Below, in pieces: positions 24,940 through 37,001 of a DNA stretch of 64,000 bases. Source of the DNA: Zhengitettix transpicula (Eukaryota > Arthropoda > Insecta > Orthoptera > Tetrigidae). The stretch is taken from NCBI GenBank assembly GCA_037074705.1, contig CM073590.1, positions 132,637,600 through 132,701,599 of the forward strand, written 5' to 3'. Numbering within the stretch: the stretch's first letter is position 1; every line of letters starts with the position of its first letter. Under the pieces are notes generated by a model. It worked only from the letters and a program-made list of their open reading frames with translations. It did no database searches and was not told the origin of the DNA. The translations under genes were made by a program, and so were the position numbers.

Positions 24940-25445
24940 GCGAGGGCAATTCTCTCGCAGGCAGAACATTGTAGGAGAGACTGAATGGGCTATCTTTGAG
25001 GATCCCGTTACCTCTCTTCGTTTTTAAACTAAGATTCCCATAAGTCGAGGCAGCTCGGTCTGGTTTGAGAAGAGTATGTTCCGGGTTCACAGATCTTGGG
25101 CATACTGTAAGAGTTGTTCTCCGTTCCCATTGGAACAGTCGGCCAGTCGCCTCCTTAACTGGTCGAGGCACGGAGAAGGGAATGCTGCGTCCCCACAGCA
25201 AATCCCTCTTTCGGAAGGGCGAGGGAGCAGTACCCAATGCACGACCTACCTGATGCAGGTGTTCTAGAGTTTGTCCTGCATTACTTTTAGGCGATTTCCG
25301 GGTAGGATCCTTAAACTGTAGCCCGGGGGCCCTAGTTAACCTTTGGCTACTTTGCTCTACCCTCCCGCATCCCCCCTTTCTAATCTCTTCCTATGCTATT
25401 AAAGGGGAGTTGCCAACATGTGGATCACCCTCATGTAGCCTGTTA
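24940..25445 (-). repeat. Repeat family R1, copy 4 (near full length, minus)
   Basis: Runs from the terminal palindrome (GCGAGGGCAATTCTCTCGCAGG) through the full set of family blocks to GGATCACCCTCATGTAGCCTG. It follows copy 3 in the same orientation. The 127-codon minus frame at 24854-25237 spans the junction and is not a gene. Confidence 0.85.
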
Positions 25446-25879
25446 CCAAAAGAAAAAAATACCAATACCAATTCTAGGCTATGGTTGTTTCTTTGTACGA
25501 ACTTATTAATAACAGATGAATTTATATGAAAAATATAATTTCATACGAGTGTTTTAGAGACATGCGTTTGATTGCCTAAAGACATTTTTTTTTCAGGAGA
25601 AAAATAATGTCACTTAAAATTTCATATTAAGATTTATCCTGCCGGCTTTTAAAGAAGACAGCAGTGCAACGAAATACTTAAATAATACGTTAATATTTTA
25701 TTTGATTTATAAATGGGGTACAGAACAGTGGTATTATAATTATTGGGATTGAAAAACTCATGTATACAAAGGCATTAACACGAATTTGAAACAGTAACAT
25801 TTATTTCCTAATAATGTTATAACGACCTTTATAACAGACAAGAAATTTTAAAAAAACTTAAAATAAGTAATATTTAACG

Positions 25880-26240
25880 CTACAGGATGTTTCGGCGTGG
25901 ATTAGCATCTTTCTCTAGCGGGATTAGTGTGATTTTTAATGTACAGCATTTTAGAAATTAATATTTTCCAACAATATGGTTCTCTGTCCAAAATGGAGGT
26001 GTCAAAATCGAAACTGTGATTAAATGTTTGGTGATAGGATCATGTTTACCAAATGACAGTTTTAAATTAGATTTATGTTCTTTCATCCTAATATTTAACA
26101 TTCTTTTTGTTTGGCCTATAAAACAAAAGTCACAATTTTAACACTTAATTTTATAGACATAATTTGTGGCGGAAAACTTTTTAATCGGATCTTTGTGCCC
26201 ATTGATGAGATCAGAAACTATTGTCTTAAATTATTCACCG
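25880..26240 (-). mobile_element. Penelope-like retroelement relic (GIY-YIG endonuclease region)
   Basis: Read on the minus strand, a broken frame gives C-D-F-C-F-I-G-Q-T-K-R-M-L, then R-M-K-E-H-K-S-N-L and H-D-P-I-T-K-H. Family knowledge: this cysteine pair followed by Y/F-I/V-G-Q-T and R-x-x-E-H is characteristic of the C-terminal GIY-YIG endonuclease of Penelope-like elements. Frameshifts and stops show it is dead. The reverse transcriptase part was not identified upstream. Confidence 0.6.
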
Positions 26241-27550
26241 GTAGAGAAAGACTGTAATCCGCGTCTAAACGTCCGGCAGCTTTAAATTTAAATTTTACTT
26301 ATTTTAAGTGATTCTTTTTTAATTCTGTCTGTTATAAAGGTCGTTTTAACATTATTATTTTCAACAGACGTTAATTTTTGGTTTATTTATTTACTAATTT
26401 ATTTAGTAAATAAAACATTTTGAATATTAATAAACAAACCTGAAATAAACTACAACATATTTTTAAAAATTTTCTTTGTATATTAAAGAGTATGTTCTCA
26501 ATAAAATTGCTAATTATTGACATAACTGGGGTGTGGGTTGTTGAGATCACGTCCAGATAAATTTTAAATCCCTAGACGACGAAATTCAAGACTTACAACC
26601 TAAAGTGCTTGATATATGAAAAAAGTTACGTTACTTACGTTAGACTATTCAACGATTTGAAACTAACATGAGCCTCAATGCTTCTAGCAGTTGTGGAATT
26701 ATTGACTATAATTTTAATAAGTTCATGGGCTGCATAACCACACGACACTTTTAGCCGTGGGTTATTTTTTTCTTAAGTAATAACGTCTCATTTGAATACA
26801 TTAACCCAGAGTTGCCGTACTGACCAATTACCTCATTGCATTTATCAAATTTACGCTCCACACGACAGTGCACATTTCGGTCGTTCTGAAACCGACATGC
26901 ATTCCTCGTTAAGGTAATGCATTCAAACAAAACAAAAAACGAAGATATTGAACCAATCGTGCGGAACATATTGACATTTTAATTAAGCTCAGCATTTGCT
27001 GTTGATTAGCGTCCAACATTTATTACGAGGCCACGTGATACACATGTTCAATAAATTGCTGATTATCTTTAATAACTCTTGGGAAAAGAAAATACAAGAC
27101 ATCGGGAATCATATTCAGAGTAATGCAATTCTAATTGGAATCATTTTTTCCATTTCTCGAGTGTTGTAAAACAAACTACCTCGAATTAGAATTATTTCAG
27201 GATATTTGTTAACATGATTCGATGTTGTTACTTAATATAAAGTTGTTAAAACGAATATCAATTCGTATAGAATTTAAGATTTCATTATTTGATATACACT
27301 GTATTGGAGTGGGCCTTACTTAACGACAGAAATCCGAACTCGGATTCTCGACTTTTACCGAAAACTTCGGTTTCTCTATACAATTTCACATAAAATCTTC
27401 CTTCTCCGCTACTACAACCAATTCGTTTCTTAGTATATGGTAACGTACGTGGATGTCATTCTACTGTTCCTATTGTTGAAAAGCCGGAACGTCGACAAAC
27501 CCAAACAGAAGTACTACACGTTTCCGTTCATCTCGCTGCGACGATTTTTT
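26241..27550. other. Intronic sequence, nothing recognised
   Basis: AT-rich; the 72-codon frames at 26751-26969 and 27437-27655 show no domain, and the second runs into the R1 dimer. Confidence 0.5.
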
Positions 27551-28700
27551 TTTAGGGCAACAGGCTACATGAGGGTAATCTACTTTGGGCAACTCCCCTT
27601 AAATAGCATAGGAAGGGATTTGAAAGGGGGGATGCGGAAGGGTAGAGGAAGGTAGCCAAGGGTTAACTAGGGCCCCCGGGCTATATTTTAAGGATCCTAC
27701 CTGGCATTCGTCTAAAAAAATGCAGGGAAACCCCTAGAAAAACCTGCATCAGGTAGGTCGGGCATTGGGTACTTGTCCCACGCCCTTCCGATAGCGGAAG
27801 AGGAGTTTGCTGTGGGGACGCAGCATTCCCTTCTCCGTGCCTCGAACAGTTTAGGAGGCAACTGGCCGACTATTCCAATGGGAATAGCGAACAACTCTTA
27901 CCGTATGCCCAAGGTCTGCGACCCCGGAACATACACCCCTCAAAACAGCCCGAGGTGCCTCGGCTGTTGGGAACCTTTGTTCAAAAACGGAGAGGAAAAG
28001 GCATACCCAAAGGTAGCCCCTTCGTATCTCTCCTAAAAGGTTCTGCCTGCGAGAGAAAATCCCTCGCAGGTTACCTGCGAGAGAATCCTCTCGCAGTGCC
28101 CTCGGGCCGCTGCGACGATAATCTTCCAAAAGGATAAAAAAAAACCTTCGTTTATCGGCGCTGCGAGAGAATTCTCTCGCAGGTAACCTGCGAGGGATGT
28201 TCTCTCGAAGGCAGAACCTTTTAGGAGAGATACGAAGGGGCTACCTTTGGGTATGCCTTTTCCTCTCCGTTTTTGAACTAAGGTTCCCACAAGACGAGGC
28301 AGCTCGGCCTGTTTTGAGAGGTGTTTGTTCCGGGGTCACAGACCTTGGGCATACGGTAAGAGTTGTCCGCTATTCCTATTGGAATAGTCGGCCAGCTGCG
28401 CCCTAAACTGGCCAAGGCATGGCGAGGGGTAAGCTGCTACACCACAGCAAACCCCTCTCCCGCCATCGGAAGGGACAAGTACCAAATGCCCGATATACCA
28501 GAGGCATGTTTTTATAGGGTTTGTCCTGCATTACTTTTAAGCGAATGCCGGGTAGGATCCTTAAACCATAGCCCGGTGGCCCTATTTAATCCTTGGCTAC
28601 CTTCCTATACCCTTCCGCATCCCCCCTTTTAAATCTCTTCGTATTCTATTAAAGGGGAGTTGCCACTATGTGGATTACCCTCATGTAGCCTGTTACTCTA
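27551..28700. repeat. Inverted dimer of repeat family R1 (copies 5 and 6)
   Basis: The left arm (27551-28096, plus) and right arm (28161-28700, minus) are near-perfect reverse complements of about 545 bp around a 64-bp spacer. Each arm's inner end carries two successive palindromes of the type CTGCGAGAG-N-CTCTCGCAG. The outer ends are CAGGCTACATGAGGGTAATC and its complement CATGTAGCCTG. Several 60-92-codon frames on both strands are products of the symmetry and not genes. Transcribed, the region would fold into a very long hairpin. Confidence 0.9.
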
Positions 28701-28717
28701 AATAAAAACTAAAAAGA

Positions 28718-28803
28718 AATCCTGTCACGCTATCGGAAGGGCGTGGAACAAGTACCAAATGCCCGACCTACCTGTTGCAGGTTTTTCTACGGTTTTCCCC
28801 AGA
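28718..28803 (-). repeat. Repeat family R1, fragment
   Basis: Contains CGCTATCGGAAGGGCGTGG and ATGCCCGACCTACCTGTTGC followed by GGTTTTTCTACGGTTTTCCC, an 85-bp internal piece of R1 adjoining the inverted dimer. Confidence 0.75.
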
Positions 28804-30760
28804 ATATAAAATTAAATTATATTTTTACATTTGCGTTACATTTTTTTCTAATGTATTGTTGTTAAATTACTTATACACATAATTTGTGACAGTTAACTCT
28901 AGCGGATTATGAATGGCTGCTGCTAAGTTACAGAACTCCATATTTGAATGGGTGGCTATTTTTGATCTTCTTATGTCGTTAAATATGGGGCAATAAAAGA
29001 GGTCATGAGGGAGTTATTTTTTTGTGTTATAAATTCGCACGATTAACCACACTTTGACACGGTTTTTACTCGCATTTTTTGTATTCATTACTCGTAAATC
29101 AGACGTTGAAAATTTTTTAAAATTTTTATTTAACGTATAAGATATTCATAAATAACAAATAACAAATTTCATATTTTTATCTCGGAATATGTTCTTGCAA
29201 TCAATCATCTTTCTTTTAGGGAATTCCCCGTTGTATCATGTATCAGGACGATAGCCCCACGATTGAAATCACAGAATTTGTAACTTCTGCGTTATAAAGA
29301 TAGTAATTTGTTATGCAATTCCATAATAACCAAACTGAAATACCTTTCTGCCTAATTAGAATAAATAGGCATTGTCTTTTTTGCACGCGGGCGCTGAAGC
29401 GACCAGCAGCGGGACTTCATCCGAGCTACAGTTAAAGCCTACGTCTTCAAGCTCATGGCTGAGTACAACACTCATTAGTTGTTAAAGAATGAATCCTTAA
29501 TTATTTATTTTTACGGATTGCTTCGCCTGCTTATCTAAGACCGTTATTTGCAGAGTTACTACTGTATTCAACTTTTCCAAAACGGTCTATGAGTGTTATG
29601 GGATTTGAATATTTGTAATCTTATATCTTGTTTTATCTTTTCTCAGCGAGAATATTAATTCTTCTTTTTTACTAAGATGGTATTACGATACAGTAGAAAT
29701 TATATTTCTTTTCGAGAATGATATTTTTTATTTTATAGATATAACGGTTAGGGACTTAAATCGTCATCAGGCGAAACATGCGGAATACGTTTTAAAAATA
29801 TTCAACAAATATGTTGTTTCTGGCGAGGGAGCCTGTTGTGTAATGCTTAACTATTATAAGTTCCATTAGTTGAACAATTAATTAACTTCCAAAACATTAA
29901 TAAACCTCCAAAACAGACACCTCTGTCAACTATCAAGATTTTATCTTTCCAAAATTCCGTTTCATATTTGAACGATAGCCTTAGTTGAGCATCCTGTTAC
30001 GCATAATATGCGTTGTGATCGACGGTCCACAATTTGTCTCGTTCTTGGAATTGAGAACATGGATTATTATTGACTTTTTTGGTGGGAGAATATTATTTAA
30101 TTTCTGTGTCCATTTCTACCGATATTGGAAAACTAGTTATTGAGAAAAAAATACTTCCAACTATATAAAGTAGGTTATAAAATGGTTGCTGATACATATA
30201 TGTTCTCATACTACAGCAAAAGTTTGAGATGTTTTTAAATCTTAATAGTATTTGATAATTGTTTTTTTAAGGATGAGAATTCAATTTCAAAGACTAAGCT
30301 GCACGACTGTCTTCACACTCACTCTCCCCTCTTACACTAATGCAAATACAGCACAGAAAACCTGACTGTAATGAGAAATGCGCATGTGAAGTATTTAGCT
30401 TTTCCCCTTTGCTCCACAAATTGCATCCTTTCCGTGCTCAGCGACCGTGAGTACTTAAAATAGTACCGACATATGCGAATTGTTCCTAAAATTTACTTAA
30501 TTTAAAATATTCTGAAAGAAAAGAATTTTACGTAATAATGTTTGTAGGTATAAAATAAGAATGGTTTAATGTGGAAATTCTCCCACAAAATAAATTTGTA
30601 GATGACACGTGGTCAATCGCCGACAAACCGCCACACCACTCACGTGACTTTCGACGTGTTTGATAATTTTTTAGAGGATTAACAATAAGGCTAAAATCTT
30701 AAAATGAGGTTGAGAATGAACAAATCGGTAAAAAGTATTTGGAAGTCGTGAAGGACTCAC
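28804..30760. other. Intronic sequence, nothing recognised
   Basis: Part of the intron between exons D and E. A short motif near 29764-29785 (CGTCATCAGGCGAAACATGC) resembles conserved tails of some retroelements but is isolated. Confidence 0.45.
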
Positions 30761-30930
30761 CGTCCTGTTGTATGGGGAGTCCGTCCTTGCTCCATGTGAC
30801 TTCAGGTGCAGGTCTCCCTGAGCTCTGGCAAGTAAAGCGGACAGGATAGGTCACCTGCACGCGTCGGTCTCGAAGTCGCATCGTGAACTGTGGCGAAGTC
30901 TCTCCATCCCCTTCAGTGTCTTGTGCCTCC
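30761..30930 (-). CDS. Exon D: first half of Ig domain 2
   Basis: One base, 56 codons, one base (residues 210-265 plus split codons). It is separated from exon C by only 174 bp of intron. The acceptor is TTCCAG before 30930 and the donor is GACG|GTGAGT at 30761, a strong consensus site. It begins with an acidic linker (E-A-Q-D-T-E-G-D-G-E) and then an Ig I-set start: P-Q-F-T, R-D-R-R-V, the B strand R-F-T-C (residue 243) and the C strand E-V-T-W-S-K-D-G with Trp at residue 255. The phrase G-R-P-A-P-E-V-x-W-x-K-D-G is a signature of muscle I-set domains. The last base G joins AT of exon E to give Asp. Confidence 0.9.
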
Positions 30931-31104
30931 CTGGAACATTTGAGAACATGGATTATTATTGACTGCTCTTGAAGCAGATCTAAAAAATAATATTGTAAAA
31001 TTCTTTGCAGTCGTTAACTTAGAGTCAGTGTCTGCCCAGTGTATTACAGTCAACGTCGCCAACGCGAGAGCCAAAGAGACCGCAAAATTGATGGTGTTGC
31101 TGAC

Positions 31105-31355
31105 CTTTTGAGGCGACTGTCTGCCTCGAGGACGCAGGGGTCTGCCACCACCTGGAGCCGCGCGTAGGTGGAGACGCGGCCCACCACGTTGGAGGCCTCG
31201 CACATGTAGCGACCGGCGTCCTCGTCGGTGACGCCCTGCAGTTCCAGCGCGCAGACGTCGCCCTCGTGGTGCATGGCGACGCGTGGGTGGCTGGCGACGT
31301 CGATCTCGGCGCCGTCGCGGAACCAGTGCACCTCTGGCTGCGGGTCGGCGCGCAC
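31105..31355 (-). CDS. Exon C: remainder of Ig domain 1 and linker
   Basis: 83 codons plus two bases (residues 126-209 counting the split Arg). The acceptor is CCAG before 31355 and the donor is AAAAG|GTCAGC at 31105. It supplies the C strand with the invariant Trp (H-W-F-R-D-G, residue 136) and the D-E-D-A-G-R-Y-M-C motif with the second Ig cysteine at residue 177, followed by A-S-N-V-V-G and the closing G strand. After the domain comes a charged linker of about 14 residues rich in D, E, R and K. I chose this donor over an earlier GT because it keeps the whole G strand and because its two trailing bases plus the first base of exon D make Arg. The exon is GC-rich in an AT-rich intron, and reading frames on the other strand here are shadows. 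Confidence 0.9.
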
Positions 31356-32547
31356 CTGGACATTGCGCAAGCGTGTGAGATTCGGAGGCGGAGGAACGTG
31401 CGTGGTACGGGGTCAAGTTACGATACTACGACAAGCTTTCTGTGAACGTATTTCCACATTTCACTGATCAAACGATCAACTATATTATGCCAGCGAACAG
31501 AGATTACGTTAATTTGGGAGGTGGGTGTAACCAAGTTAAGGGAAAACAGACAGTAAGAAAGTTAGCCGAGACACATGTGAATAACGAATAATAACTACAA
31601 GAATGAAGAGATAGACAAAGTGATCTAGTGATCCCTAAGAATAAATCCTGAACTAAACTTAATTTGTCGATATACCGAGATCAGAAATCGTCTTATAGAA
31701 TATTTATATCACTTTTCGTTATATTCTCTTTTATGAGGAATATATTCGCCCGCCGATGAGGAACATAAAGTTTACCCTTTCGTTTAATTTCGTACCCAGC
31801 ATTAGTATAAAGTTACAATTTGTTCCACTCGCCTGTACTCTACATTGATAGGTATTTTAATCAATCAGAGATTTTTGAAGGGAGGTATAACAACATTCAA
31901 AAGTAGGCTCAATCATTGTCTGATAACATAACTTTTTAATTGTTTTTAAATTAGCGCTAAGGATGCTAAGTTATTCCTAAATCTTATAAAATTAAGGAAC
32001 ACGTCTATTATAACTTATATCGATATAGGGTAATTAGACGTGTCATTTAAGATATTCGAGTGATTTTCGTATAGGACGTTCTGGATTAGTTTCAATAGAT
32101 TTGATAATGTTCTATCGTGAAGTCAAATATGATTGATGTTGCAGGTGCGTAGTCATAATGTCCTACAGGGTTTTCCGTAAGAGAGACGTGTATTCTAGCT
32201 CGAAACCAGTGCACTGAAGTTCTGACTATTTCGACGTCGGCAACGAATAAATTTTTGATGTATTTAAGAAATGTAGAATTAATTAGTTACATTTTTATAA
32301 TTTGAAAATGAATATTGTTAAATTTATATATATATAATTCTTGTTTAATTGAAAATGTGTTTTATAAATTATGTAAATTTTCTTAGTTTTTCTATATAGC
32401 TGATTTGGGAAATATTGCGGAAAGCTCCGGTTTTTAAATTATGTACTTTTATAAAAAAATAATTAGTTTTCTTATAAAAATTACGACGAAATAAAAACTT
32501 ATTGGGTTAATATAAAAATATAGTGAATGTTTTAAATTCGTATTTCA
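31356..32547. other. Start of the 20.7-kb intron between exons B and C; nothing recognised
   Basis: AT-rich; no domain, no repeat family. Confidence 0.5.
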
Positions 32548-32975
32548 GGGGTACATGAGGGTAATCCACGTGGTGGCAACTCCCCTTTAACAGCAGATGA
32601 AGGGATTTCAAACGGGGAATTCGGAAGGGTAGAGGAAGATAGCCAAGGATTAACTACGGCCCCAGGGCTATGGTTTATGGATCCTACCCGGCATTCGCCT
32701 GAAAGTAATACCGGACAAACCCTAGAAAGCCTGCATCAGGTAGGTCGGGCATTGGGTACTTGTCCCACGCCCTTCCGATAGCGGTAGAGGGGTTTTCTAT
32801 GGGTACGCAGCATTACTTTCTCCGTGCCCCGACCAGTTTAGGAGGCAGCTGGCCGACTTTTCCAATAGAAATAGCGGGCACCTCTTACAATATGCCCAAG
32901 GACTGCGATTCCGTATCATTCATTCTTGAAAACTGAGCGAGGTGCCTAGGCTTGTGGGAACCTCCCAGGACATTA
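32548..32975 (+). repeat. Repeat family R1, copy 7 (3'-truncated)
   Basis: Starts GGTACATGAGGGTAATCCAC and keeps the family blocks through CTCTTACAATATGCCCAAGG to GAGGTGCCTAGGCTTGTGGG. The 3' palindrome is missing. Confidence 0.85.
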
Positions 32976-34649
32976 CACGTGGTAGTTTTATATTGCATAC
33001 TCGTGATGATATAACATTTGTATGAGGAACAGTTATAAAAGTTCGATCATATGAAAGCATCATAACATTTACATGTACTTGTCTTAAATGACCAATTATA
33101 CGGTAGCTGAGCAAGCGTGGGAAAGATTTCTCGTTAAATGTCTTTAGAGCTATGTAAGAAAAGAAATAACACACACCGCCATGTTACACGCTACCATTCG
33201 AAGCCCTCTAGAGACGAAGGGTTTCATATTGTGCCAGAGAAGCGGTAAAGTCGACCCAGTAATGTTCAATATCAATAACAAAATAAAAAAACTCGGAGGC
33301 ATTTCTTTTCAGCACGTCCTGGTATCACCTAGAATTGCTTCTTACCACCTGAACCATTCTGTGCTCTTGTCGCATAAAAATCTAAATTTCGCATTACTGG
33401 TCATCACTAAGTCTAATCCCAATTTTCACAATTATACTTTAAACACTTGAGTCTTCCAGCCGATCAGTAAATCAATCCGTCATTATTTCAAATTACTTAC
33501 ATAATTTCGGCACATTACTGACTAACCGACTCAACTAACGACTATTTCTAAATATGACAATAATTTAGTTAAAAACATTTTAAAAATTTCACTGTGCTTA
33601 ATTTGATTTCTTTATTAGGTATCGCTATAATAACAAATATAGAAAAATTGTAATACCTTGTAATATTTATTTACTGGGTGTAATTATTGGGGGTTTTCTA
33701 TTTGAAAAAAGTTAAAAAGAATTTTATTAAAAGGATCCCAGAAACTTGTGTGGTATTTATATTATCGCTTTTTTGTCTGAATTGGCTATCTTTCTTATTA
33801 AAAAAAAATGGAAATATTCAATTTAAATAACAACTTTCTCTCGGGGTTCTTACGGAAATCGTGGGGTGAACCACAACATGGCAAATTTGATCAACAACAG
33901 AGGACTCTGGCATTACGAAACGTGAAAGAACAACAATATAATATTCACGATAAAGTGCTGCGGATGTCTAGTTGTTGTGCCTAGTGATGTCCAGTCTTGG
34001 TTGCCATGCGGTGGCGTCGCGGACTAGTGCTGATTCTTCGGATTAAATCAATGGTCGCGTCGGAGAGGATTCGCACTCGCAACTACTGCTCGGGTCGTGA
34101 GCTGGACCCAACTATTCTTTACTGTGGTTGGTCACCGACTGCTAATATTCTTCCCCGCTGTCCTGTAATTTTGACTCCTAAGATCTCGAAATTCCCACGG
34201 TGACTTATCGCTGATTTGTTTGAATTTAATTGATTTTCGACAGCCAAGATGGTAACCAATGAAATCTGTTGTACTTCCTTCTAAAATAAATTCTCCCAGA
34301 TGGCTGCAATTATTTTGAGTCCGTTTGCAAAACAGAAGTTTTCGGGTCACAATTTGTTCTGCCTATTAATTTTGGTCGTGACTGGGAGCTGTCAGTCGCC
34401 ATTTCTAACGCGATCTTATTGTTCGCAGATCCATTTGTCCCAAAAGGAACGCAGGCCAGTTTCGAGTCAAGTAGACTCATTCACCTAACCAAACAAAAGT
34501 CTTCCACCTTCCGAAATAATTCCTGTTAATTATCATTCATTGCAACATAGAAAGTTTTGAAATCTGGTTCTTCAAGAAGAATTGAAAAAAATAAAGTGAA
34601 CGTAAATGACTGAAATAAAGAAGAGGTAAATGAGGAGACATCGATCTTG
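32976..34649. other. Intronic sequence, nothing recognised
   Basis: Includes a GC-richer patch at 33990-34200 that may be an old repeat. The 89-codon plus frame at 33181-33450 has no domain. Confidence 0.45.
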
Positions 34650-34886
34650 ACTACAGTTTTTAAGAGAAAGCCAAACTGGATCGGACGCATAATAAGGAGA
34701 AATTGTTTACCGCACGAAATCACCGAAGGACACATAGAGGGAGTTCTAGATCACGGAAGGAGAAGATTGCAGCTGCTAGACGATTTCCAGGTAGAAATAA
34801 GAAAATATAAGGTGATGAAGGAAAAGCTTAGGAAAGGGCCAGGAGGAGTAGGAAATTTACATACATTGATCCAAGCAGATCAATAA
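34650..34886 (+). mobile_element. LINE retrotransposon relic: C-terminal tail of ORF2
   Basis: A plus frame encodes K-P-N-W-I-G-R-I-I-R-R-N-C-L, then H-I-E-G-V, then G-R-R-R-L-Q-L-L-D-D. Family knowledge: the pattern R-K-x-N-W-I-G-H-I-L-R-R-N-C-L ... G-R-R-x-x-Q-L-L-D-D-L is a common C-terminal segment of insect non-LTR retrotransposon ORF2 proteins. Only this 3' end is present, as expected of a 5'-truncated insertion. Confidence 0.7.
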
Positions 34887-35549
34887 TAATAGAAACCAGC
34901 TGTTATATTCTCATATACATAAAACAATAACGTTGTTCCTTGTAAGGCAAAGTGTCTACCTTGATTGGATGTTGACGGGGATTATCTCGAGATGTAGTAC
35001 TGTTTTTTCATGCCTCTGCCCTCGATCTTACAGAATTGTTCATTAAACTGTTATACGTCCATTTTAATCAGGTAGTAAATATTTGTGACGCCGCGTCTGT
35101 AGTTTTTTGCTGGCGAGCTATTAGTAGCAGCGGTAATTATACCCAGTCCCGTCGACATAAAGCAGGTTCTTCAACACGACCATGCAGCCTCCTGAGGGTG
35201 CGCCATTCTTTTAATTAGAAGATTTGTGCGTGAGATAGGCCTTACTTGTCGCAGGTCAACATCAACGGGAAGTAGAACAGAAAGTGAGAATTAGACGCTC
35301 AGAACCACATGGTCACGTTACATTTGTCAACAATGGGCGAAAATTTCGTCGCTTATAAAATTACAAAAGAGTAAAATAATGTCATAACGGATATATATTC
35401 ACGATTAAGTTACAGGAAGTACTCATCCTAGATATTAATTGCAACATTAAAAGTTAGCGGAATCATATGTCTCGTTGTGAGAGAAGAGATAAAAGCCGAA
35501 AGTGAAAGTTTTATCTGTGAATTTGTTTTAAATAAAATTCTCACAGTCA

Positions 35550-35590
35550 GCCTGATGACGATGGCAGAACTTGCCGTCGAAACGTTGTTA
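35550..35590 (+). mobile_element. Conserved retroelement-type motif, fragment
   Basis: CCTGATGACGATGGCAGAAC followed by TTGCCGTCGAAACGTTG resembles a motif that recurs beside retroelements in many animal genomes. It is short and isolated; assignment to Penelope-like or LINE elements is recollection only. Confidence 0.35.
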
Positions 35591-36031
35591 CCGCAAACAT
35601 TGGCCCGGATTAAATCCAGAGAATTATATTTAGAAGAGAAATATAACTAATCGCAGATGAATTACTGTGGTTGCAAATATAATCCGTTGTTGTTGCCTTC
35701 TTTCGGTCAGGGAATATTGTGGTCACTTTACCTCTAGGAAACTATATTTGCAATGATGTCATTGAACATGAAATAGAGAAATTCTATGAATTTAAGAAAT
35801 TGCGCTCTTAAGGTGTATTATTTAGTCCATATAAATAAACAAATACACGACCTTGAGTTAGAAAATTATGTTTATTAACAAAACATTCAATAAACGACGT
35901 TTCGCCGTCTCTTAGGACCCCTTCATATTTAATTTTTTTTGTATATAAAACATACAAAACCATGCCTCTAAATTGTTTTGCATAATTTACGAGGATTATT
36001 CGGAAAAAGAAAAAAATTGTAATCAATATAT

Positions 36032-37001
36032 TGTAATGTCAATTAATTAAGACATTAATTGTGAAATTAAAAATATAAATTGTTTGAGAAATCCTTTGTA
36101 GCGGTAGGAGCCTTTGAAACAACAATAGAAAAGTCAGCTCAGTTGCTTTGTCGGAAGGTCCGTCAAAATGGCGTATGCGCGCTCAAATTGCGAGACGAGA
36201 GTACCGTTTGCATTAAGATATTGAGGAGTTCAGTTCGCATGGAGATTTGGTGAGACAGAGTTCACGGAAAGACCTCGTCGAGGTATAACAGTTTTTGGAA
36301 GGATAATACAACAGGGTTGGCAATTAGCAGGACAAAGTAAAGCATTCATAAAAGTATAACGTCGAAATCTACACACAAAAGGCATTTTTTGTGTCCATAG
36401 CCGGCCAGAAATAGCAAAAGTTTCGGTTTAAGTCCGGAACAATAAAGACTACCCAATCGACGAATCGTAGAATTCACCTAAGGCGAGCGGTCAACTGATA
36501 GATGACGAAAGGAGGATCATCCGAGTTCCTGATGACATATCAAAATTTTGATTTAGAATCTGTGAGTTTAGAAGCAGTGTAAAACCTACAATAGTGTTCT
36601 AGAAAATAAAGGTACGATGGAATGCTGGGCAGACGTGAGTAACAATTTACGAAACAATTAATTATGTAAACGTAAAACGTAAAAGATAGCCGTCAGATTT
36701 CGTTCTCTTCTTTTTGATTAAAATTGTGAATCAAAGTAAATCTTTTCACTTTTAAATTTGGTCTCATTTTAAATGTTCTAGTTTAATTGACGAGTACACT
36801 TCTTTTCTTTTAATTGTAATTTGTTGTTGATAAGATTATAAATATTATCGTTTTGTGCATTATCAAACCCAGTGAAGACCCTGAGAAATTCAATATTATA
36901 AATTTTGTAATTGTTTGAGTTATTGCCACAATAAAAATATTGTTTGTAAATTTTATCAATTATTTTAATTTATTAAACGACCTTTTATTTTGTATATTAC
37001 A
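36032..37001 (+). mobile_element. LTR-like repeat, copy 1 (solo LTR candidate)
   Basis: About 970 bp starting TGTAATGTCAATTAATTAAG and ending TATATTACA, with ATAT directly before and after as a possible 4-bp target duplication. Internal blocks shared with 54411-55390 include CAGATTTCGTTCTCTTC and TTATCAAACCCAGTGAAGAC followed by CCTGAGA. An AATAAAA signal lies near 36931. The upstream ~200 bp (35820-36030) also resembles the sequence before the copy at 54411. No gag or pol is seen. Confidence 0.55.

Noticed and set aside
24854..25237. 127-codon minus-strand frame, one of the longest in the window
   Set aside because: It spans the junction of two R1 repeat copies and has no recognisable domain; chance openness in a repeat.
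28061..28215. CRISPR-like array because CTGCGAGAG/CTCTCGCAG is repeated
   Set aside because: Only a few palindromes at the inner ends of an inverted transposon-like dimer in a eukaryotic intron; no regular repeat-spacer pattern.
27773..28632. Several overlapping 60-92-codon frames on both strands (for example 27773-28036, 28033-28290, 28363-28632)
   Set aside because: They mirror each other because they lie in the inverted R1 dimer, recur in other R1 copies with frameshifts, and contain no protein domain.
30913..31416. 167-codon and 112-codon minus frames rich in Arg, Pro and Gly
   Set aside because: Alternative frames of the GC-rich exon C; the Ig-encoding frame with matching splice sites is the real one.
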